Part shown: positions 57,194 to 64,000 of the stretch, piece by piece
Layout of the letters: each line of letters opens with the position of its first letter
Position numbering within the stretch: the stretch's first letter is position 1
From: Melampsora larici-populina 98AG31
Lineage: Eukaryota; Basidiomycota; Pucciniomycetes; Pucciniales; Melampsoraceae
Length of the DNA: 64,000 nt
Direction: 5' to 3'
NCBI RefSeq assembly: GCF_000204055.1
Contig: NW_006768817.1
Span: forward strand, 170,997-234,996
Notes under the pieces: model-generated
Told to the model about the DNA's origin: nothing
The model's database searches: none
What the model saw: only the letters and a program-made list of their open reading frames with translations
Position numbers and translations under genes: made by a program

Positions 57194-59030
57194 TCTGAAC
57201 CGTATCACTTGAAGGATGAGGTGAGTTTGTTTTATTAGTTTTTTTCTTTATGTTTGTTTCATACAACTAACGGCCTCAATGTATATCATGAAGGACCAAA
57301 GCAAGAAACCCCTCAATCACCGATGTCTTTGGTGCTCCAAAGTGTGTCGCATCAGCTCCAGCAACCCACGAGGTAATCTCAAGGTTCATCGCGACGGCAA
57401 TCGTCAGGCCAATTCAGGAGGATCATCATGTCCTGGACGAAAAAAGGCCATCACAGCTGGTGCAAAGCTTCCACCATTAGTATCCGAGGTCAAGGCGATT
57501 GAGAAGAAGAAAACACAGACAACTCTCACCTCTTTCGGCATCGAGCAATCTAAGTCTCAGTACGAAGTCATCACGATGAACCGACTCCTCTGTCTTTGGC
57601 TTGTTAGGCAAGCTTTGCCCTGGAAACGGATCGAAGACCCAGCCTTACGCGCCGCGTTGGACTATGCACGACCGGGGGTTCGTATTTACAAGAGAAAGTG
57701 GATGGCAGATGAAGCCAAACAGTTATATATATCGCTCCGAGATTCGGTTCGGACCGAGCTTCAGGTAAGTGATCATTAGGCATTGATTAATCACAAGGAA
57801 CTGACTGGCCAATTCTACTCGCATTCTACAGAATTTAGACAGTCAGTTTACATTAGTTCAAGATGTCTGGACGACAAAAGGTAACGCACACGCTTTTAGT
57901 GGGGTATCAGTGTGCTTTATTACTCCGACCTGGGAATATAAAGTCAGACATTTGACTTTGAAGACTGTCGATTGGCATCATCACGGTCAATGGTTAGCCG
58001 AGCCAATTGTCACGATTTTGAAGAAGGATGAACTTTACAAAAAGATAAGTCTATTTCTATTTCTTCAAATTAGTTCTATCTCTTCAAATGGTTTTTCGTA
58101 TGCTACTTGATGACTAACATACATTCTGATGGTCTTACATGCTCGCCCAGGTGACTGACTCTGGTAAGAATAACAGTACAATGGCGAAAGAAATTCATAG
58201 GCAGCTACAGGAGCATTCGGAGTCAAACACCTCGGCAACAGATACACCAATCGCCGCCTCCCAAACCTCAGCCTCTCACCTTGAAGCACCTTCAGACAAA
58301 GAGAGTGATCGCTCAGTCAAGCCGATTGCCAAGTGGATCAACTCATACACCTGGGACCCTAAGCGCATGCATCACTTCTGTGCATGTCACAAGCTCGGGC
58401 TTGTAGTCAAGCACGGTCTGGCCGCTTTGGGAATCAATGCGCGAGCCAGTCCTGCCAATAAGGAAGCAGTCCTTGGGCGATTTCCTGTGGTCGACATTAT
58501 GCCTGTGATTGAGGAGGAAGACGAGGAAAACAACGAGTCAGCAGTGGAAGAGATGGTTATGGTTGATGAGGAAGATGATCCAGAACATCATCCTGATGAA
58601 CTGCCCGAAGAGACTTACCATAGCAATTCAGAAGAAGCATCTGGTCATGAATCCGATGAAGATGAAGAAACACGAAGGGTTCGAAAATCTCTTGCTGTAT
58701 CAACCAAAGCTCCGGTCAAGAACTCAATGGCAAATCTTTACAAGAATGTAAGTAATGTGTATTTTCATCGTTTTGATCTTTGTGTGTTAATTTTGGTCTT
58801 CTTTTTCAACAGTGCCTCACTGTATGTCGTAGGATGACTCGAAGTGCATCTTGGAGGCGTGTCTTTGAACGCCGCATGAAGGCCAAAGGCCTAAGTGTGC
58901 GCCCTTTGGTCGCGGGGTATGGAATCCGGTGGAATGCCGATTACGATTGACAATCCCGAGCATATGAAGCACGTGAAGTAAGTTGAAAATGTATGAGTGA
59001 ATCAGAATGAGATCCTATAGATTGACACCT

Positions 59031-59750
59031 GATAGAAGCGCTATAAACAATAAGTAGGTGACTATAATATCCTGCTCTTAGGAATATTGACTAACCTGAT
59101 AGAAGCGCTATAAACAATAAGTAGGTGACTATAATATCCTGCTCTTAGGAATATTGACTAACCTGTTAAAGGTTAGATGATAATAAAATGAAGCACACGT
59201 AGATAATGTGAGCTATGATCTAAGTCAAAGATAAAAGTTCTCTTTTCCAAAGATTGTTTTAATTACCTGATAGAAGCGCTATAAACAATAAGTAGGTGAC
59301 TATAATATCCTGCTCTTAGGAATATTGACTAACCTATAACACAACAACATGATACAAAGAAAACATCAATCACTAGTTTATGGAAATGAAAAGATTGATA
59401 AAGGTTAAAGTACCTGTTAAAGGTTAGATGATAATAAAATGAAGCACACGTAGATAATGTGAGCTATGATCTAAGTCAAAGATAAAACTAACAGATTCAT
59501 ATCAGATAAAATTCAATTGAGTGAAAAACAAGTTTATAAAATACGTACGTTCTCTTTTCCAAAGATGGGAAAAGAGAACTACAACAGAGAGCTCGAGGAT
59601 TATAAGGAAAAGGAATATGATTGATTGGGGTTAAATGAAATATGACATCATTCTCGTCTATCCTTACTTAAGTGATTTCTTAACTCTTAATGATTAGTTT
59701 TATTTATGTCCTTTACTAAATTAACTCCTTATGTCGATTGAACATTAACA
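59031..59750 (-). repeat. Copia-B downstream LTR with two introns and a spliced duplicate
   Basis: On the minus strand the LTR starts TGTTAATGTTCAATCG (59750) after a GGGGGGG polypurine tract, with TTATAATCC near 59615 as a possible TATA box. Exon words F2 (59566-59549), E2 (59487-59416, 72 bp) and D2 (about 59335-59269, 67 bp) are separated by introns 59548-59488 (GTACGT...GTTAG) and 59413-59334 (GTACTT...TATAG). Beyond a 14-bp spacer the same F1, E1 and D1 follow without the introns (59254-59098), and then a third D copy (59097-59031). This is the same layout as in Copia-A, although the sequences differ. Confidence 0.82.
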
Positions 59751-59781
59751 CCCCCCCTCAATCGACAGTTTTGAAATACAT

Positions 59782-62700
59782 CTATTCTAACAAGTTCCTT
59801 AAGCCAATTCTATTTCTAAAACTACTGAATGGTCCTGGGTGTAATGGTTTAGTCAATAAATCAGCTAACATATCTTCAGAATCCACATGTCTTAACATAA
59901 ATGTCCCATCTTTAACCTTCTCTCGTAACCAATGAAAATGAATTTCTATTGCTTTAGTTCTACCATGATGCACCACATTTTCTGACAAATCAATTGCACT
60001 AAGACAGTCACAATTCAGGTAATGTGGTAAATTCTGCTTCAGTCCCAACGTCTCTAATAATAAATTTAACCAAATAACTTCATCTCCCGCCTCATTCGCA
60101 GCTCTATACTCCGCTTCCGTCGACGATTTCGCTACAGTTTGTTGAAGTCTACTTCTCCAACTAACAGCACCTCCAGCCATCAAAAATACGTAATCTGTGG
60201 TTGATCTCCTTGTACTCCTATCCCCTGCCCAATCCGCGTCCGAGAAATAAGTGGGTAGGGCCCAAGAGTTATTGCTGATGATCTGGGGCGGAATTTGAGT
60301 GTCGTGTTTGTAATGAATGCAATAGGAAGTGGTCCCCTTCAAATAACGAAGAACATGCTGAAAAGCTTCCCAATGATGCTTGTTAGGTCGTTCCAAGTGT
60401 TGTGATAAGCATCCCACCGCATAAGCTATATCCGGTCGAGTGCATTGAGAAAGATACATAATACTACCGACCCCTTGCCAATAAGGTAAGTTTGACTTGC
60501 GAAATAAAGTTGCCTCTTCATCAGTCGAGCGTCGCAATTTAAGGCCGCCTGGAAAAGGTGTGGACGCCGGTTTGCATTCACTCATGCCAAACCTATCTAA
60601 TACTGACTTGGTGAAGAATTCCTGTCCAATAGCATAATGATGTGGACCTTTCCTAGCAATTTGAATGCCGACGACACATGTTGATAAGCCTAAATCTTCC
60701 ATGTCCCAGAAGGTCATAATTTCTTTCTTGAAGTTTTTGATGTCATTGCCGGTAATAGCTAAATCATCAACGTGTAAATAGAAGATACAGATGTTGTTCT
60801 TTCGGACTCTGATGTACACACATTCATCTGCTACTGATTGAACAAAACCAGCCTTGACGCATTTGGACTTAAATTCGTCGTTCCACTCTCTGGCGGACTG
60901 CTTCAGACCATAGATAGCCTGATAAAGCTCACAAACCAAGTCATCATCTACGTCTCCTTCTTCAAAGCCTTCAGGTTGCTCCATAAAAATCTTCACTTTC
61001 AACCTTCCGTTCAAAAAGGCCGCAACTGCATCCATGGAATGAACGTCAAAACCAAAAATTGTGGCGTACACCATGATGACTCGATAAGATACTGGTTTAC
61101 CGGTGGGCGCGAATGTGTCAAGATAATCCACGCCGTAAGTCTGGGTGTAACCTTTCGCTACTATTCTTGCTTTTTGTTTATTAATTGTGCCATCTAAATT
61201 CATCTTTATCTTCATATGCCACTTACTACCCACCACCGGATGATTCTTGGGTCGCGGGACCAACTTCCACACACGACGATCCTTCATATTCTTCATCTCC
61301 TTTCGGCAAGATACCAACCATTCGTCTTTATCGGGTAGAGACATGGCCATTTTGAAAGACGCAGGTTCTTTGATTAATCGAACCACTGGGCCTACTGAAC
61401 ATGCGTATCCATAGATGTCAAATCCTTCAGTAAATGCGGATGAATCATGCCAGAAAGCGTAACTGGCAGATGGAACATATCTGTCAGTAGGTTGTCGGTT
61501 ACGCTCTGATCTACGTGGCGGGACTTGATGTGGTTGTGGCTGTTCATCATTCCTTAAGTTGACATTCTGCAGTTGATGATTGATGTAGTCGTGGAGTTCA
61601 TCTTCAGCATCATTTTCGACTTGATTAGGTGGTACTTGGTCGTGATCGTCTGTAAGTTGTGGTACCTGGTGCATTCCTTCACCACCAGTTGGTACATCGT
61701 CGTCATCTTGCTGATCAATTTGATCGTGAAGCAAGACAGAAGGATCCGGTAAGAGAGTTGTGTCGTCGTCTTCCGTAGACAAATGACTAATGTCAAAAGG
61801 TTTCAGTTTCCGAAACGGAAAGACATGTTCTTTAAAATTGACATCATGCGATAACACGATTGTGTTAGAGTCAATAATGAAAATCTCGTAATTGTGATTG
61901 TGATTCGTGTGTCCAATGAGGACCGATGGCCTGGACACTTGACCAAAACTTCCATTTCGTAAAGGTTTCCTAATGAGCACATAGGATAAACAACCGAAAG
62001 TCTTGACGTGTGAACAGTCTGGCTTTTGTCCGAACTTCAGCTCGTAAGGAGTCTTGCCCATAGGCAAAGAAGATGATACCGTCCGGTTGATCAAATAAAC
62101 TGACGCCTTGACAGCGTACAACCAGAACCTGATTGGCATATTTGCCTCGATCATTAAAGCCCGAGATTTTTCTTTAACTGAACGATTACCTCTCTCTGCT
62201 ACCCCATTCTCCTCCGGGGTGTAAGCAGCAGTAGTTCTCATATAAATTCCTCTCTCTTCACAATATGGAACGATGAGATCGTTGATAAATTCAGTACCAT
62301 TGTCGAGAGTGAGATTCTTGACTTTGGCATCACACTGACGTTCTGCCAACGCGATGTATTGGCGAATCTTTTCGAAAACTGCTTCAGCTGACTTAGATGA
62401 CAAACCAGACACATCTCGATAACTGGAGTAATCATCGGTGAATAAGATAAAATAATGACTTCCACATAAAGCTGGCGTTCGAATAATCCCACTCAAATCA
62501 ATGTGGACGTTTTCCAGTAACTCCTTGCTCCTCACACGTTTATAAGAATGTGAAACTTTGTGACCTTTTGCAAGGTCACATGAATTGCAATCGAGAGATA
62601 CAGGAAGTGGTACAGATTTAAGATCCCCTATACCCAAAACACTTTCTTCTGATAACATTGTCCTCATATAACGAAGGTCGGGATGACCTAGTCGGCGGTG

Positions 62701-63999
62701 AAGTGATACAGCATCAGTGAAGTGTGCCTGTGCCGACGGACGTTGAGATGTAATCCTTACATTGACTTGTAAGAGGTTGATGTCCTTCATAAAGCTTCCA
62801 ATAAATGCAGTCTTTCCTGCTTGGGAAATGCGAAAGTTATCATTTTCACGAACAGTGACAAAGTCCTCCTTGATCAAAGCGGTGCCACAGATAAGATTGT
62901 GTTTCAGAGTAGGTACGTGAAGACAGTCCTCAAGTCAAAAGATGTGACCATTGGGTCCTGTGATAGATACGTTGCCTCGTCCAAGGATAGGAAGCGTGAC
63001 AGTGCCACCCGCCAAGTTCAATGAATTGCTAAGATGGGACTCGTCGTGATAGGTAATGAAGGTGGATCGATCTTTGAACATGTGATGTGATGCCGCTGTA
63101 TCGATCAGCGCTACGACTTGATCCCCGGTAGTAGGTGAAGCAGTTCCGGTAATTTGAATGGTCGACGCATGACTCACCGATGGTGACATTCGATTGAAAG
63201 CCGCCTCCAGGTCTTCCACGGAAGGCTCCACTAGCGCCGCATTGGCAGACAACAATGAGTCAGGTAGATTTGATGGAACTTCCCCTTTCCATTGACCCAT
63301 CTTAATTCGTTTGGCAATCCACTCTTTCTGCAAGTGTTCGTTACCGGGCTTCTTGAAACATGAATCTGGTGAGTGATTTGTTCCCAAGCAACGTTTCTTG
63401 GTACATTTGTTCGCGAAACGGTTTGCCCGAGAAACAGCGCTGGCTTCAGGTACAATTTGAACTGGTGAGTGAGGTGGTTGTCGATTACCTCTCAACATAG
63501 CTACAGTGGTGAGACGTTTCTTCAGAGCTGTTACCACCTCGTCATAATTAGAGATATCCTTATCCGCTATAGCTTTAGCATCTTCAAAGTGATAGTTGTT
63601 AAGTGAGATGAGAAGCTTCTGCCCCATGTTGTTATCTGATATGGTGCCTCCTGCAGCTTTAAAACGAGTAACAGCTATTTGGAAGTTTTCTAAATGTTTA
63701 AGCAACGGAGTAGAGGCTGATTGAGTGATGAGATTCAAAGACCTTTCAAGTAATAACCTGATTTCATTTGACCTTCCTGCATGATGATCATCTATCGCTT
63801 TCCATAACTTAGCAGGTAAGCTTTGAGTTCTAGCTCCCAAAGTTGAATACTCGGTAATCTTAGGTTCGAATCGAGTTCTGTTGGTGGAGTCCAATTGTTG
63901 TAGTAACCAAGATGTCAAAACTTTCCTCACAACTTCATGAATGATCGATCCTGGTTCATCCTTGATGTCGTCATTCTCGATGTAATCCAGAAAATACAT
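59782..63999 (-). pseudogene. Ty1/Copia gag-pol, one stop, runs off the window (Copia-B)
   Basis: The frame enters from the window edge in gag (LTSWLLQQLDSTNRTRFEPK ...). It shows a Cys/His region (CTKKRCLGTNHSPDSCFK) and the protease active site (VALIDTAASHHMF). It is stopped by TGA at 62935-62937 and continues in the same frame. The integrase zinc part is HRRLGHPDLRYMRT...CNSCDLAKGH. The DDE residues are in NVHIDLSGI, FILFTDDYSS and TPEENGVAERG. The reverse transcriptase has IFYLHVDDLAITG. RNase H has FSDADWAGDRSTRRSTTDYV and STEAEYRAANEAGDE, and the end is LLTKPLHPGPF. It lies in the third position of the nested stack, cutting off hAT-3. The family matches Copia-A in order and motifs but is clearly diverged. 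Apart from the one TGA it looks complete within the window. Confidence 0.88.
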
Positions 64000-64000
64000 G

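Larger units (their letters stand above)
52402..58977 (+). pseudogene. hAT-3 transposase gene, nested and broken
   Basis: The exons are 52402-52764, 52822-52967 continued at 57202-57220, 57294-57764, 57832-58044, 58139-58747 and 58813-58977. Joining across hAT-2 restores VYFSEP followed by YHLKDE in frame, which proves one gene. The N-terminal part is basic and low-complexity (KKKRKQAAA...). A BED-type zinc finger follows (HRCLWCSKVCRISSSNPRGN ... HRDG). The catalytic N-terminal lobe includes FTLVQDVWTTKG and AKEIHRQLQ after VTDSGKNNSTM. The exon-6 region has YGIRWNADYD, then a TGA (58948-58950), then QSRAYEARE. The intron between 58044 and 58139 begins ATAAGT and ends TTAC. The C-terminal dimerisation part is lost to the Copia insertion. 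Confidence 0.78.
51955..59030 (+). mobile_element. hAT-3 element, interrupted by hAT-2 and truncated by Copia-B
   Basis: The 5' end is marked by a GC-richer block at 51965-52195 crammed with TTAGCG/CGCTAA and AGCTTAGC words in both orientations, typical of subterminal transposase-binding sites. The coding exons follow, are broken by a complete hAT-2 (52968-57193), resume, and end where the Copia-B LTR begins near 59030. The 3' end of hAT-3 is outside the Copia and not in this window. The exact 5' terminus and its duplication were not identified. Confidence 0.65.

Noticed and set aside
59031..59335. D-block repeats as a simple satellite
   Set aside because: The blocks occur in fixed order with E and F, and the differences between copies are exact GT-AG intervals, so a spliced-copy origin fits better than slippage alone.

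Overview
The window looks like a gene-poor, transposon-rich stretch of a rust fungus genome (Basidiomycota, Pucciniales). This rests on the gene families present, not on a database match. It carries KDZ transposases with CxC cysteine clusters, a TET/JBP-type 2OG-Fe(II) oxygenase, a FAR1-like plus OTU-like gene, an alpha-kinase relative, multi-exon hAT transposases, Ty1/Copia elements and a DD34E Tc1/mariner transposase. Nearly all genes have many short introns (about 50-100 bp) in AT-rich DNA. No rRNA, tRNA or CRISPR array was recognised.

Layout. 0.1-12.1 kb: a minus-strand island with a decayed CxC1 KDZ transposase, an intact 449-aa TET/JBP oxygenase and a 613-aa FAR1-OTU gene, all embedded in short palindromic TGTGTACAC/TGTATACACA repeats, a ~180-bp tandem array and other tandem repeats. 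12.3-14.3 kb: two hAT relics. 14.7-16.7 kb: a long-armed foldback region. 16.7-26.9 kb: a segment bounded by two nearly identical inverted 89-bp repeats. It contains an intact ten-exon gene of unknown function (646 aa), decayed relics of two housekeeping families (UNC-45/CRO1 and TatD DNase), and an intact DD34E transposase. 27.5-28.7 kb: an unknown, probably host gene. 29.4-38.7 kb: a likely composite KDZ transposon with TIR-like ends, an intact CxC5/CxC6-type KDZ transposase and two cargo genes: an alpha-kinase relative split by a 1.1-kb palindromic MITE, and a cysteine-cluster protein with one stop codon. 39.7-40.6 kb: a five-exon gene for a small secreted protein. 41.7-44.3 kb: several small TIR or foldback elements. 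44.4-48.2 kb: a 5'-truncated Copia. 48.2-51.9 kb: AT-rich DNA with faint gene relics. 52.0-64.0 kb: a nested stack. hAT-2 sits inside hAT-3 with a TCTGAACC target duplication, and hAT-3 is cut off by a second Copia that runs off the window.

Most notable. (1) The downstream LTR of each of the two different Copia elements contains two GT-AG introns and, directly beyond, a second copy of the same exons with both introns precisely removed. This looks like a spliced leader copied back into the LTR. (2) Two hAT paralogues share an intron at the same position that is best read as AT-AC (ATAAGT...TTAC). (3) The 9.2-kb KDZ composite links a transposase to an alpha-kinase relative. (4) An intact TET/JBP oxygenase lies beside a KDZ transposase whose conserved arginine codon has become TGA. 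This Arg-to-TGA change recurs in a hAT relic and fits deamination of methylated cytosine.
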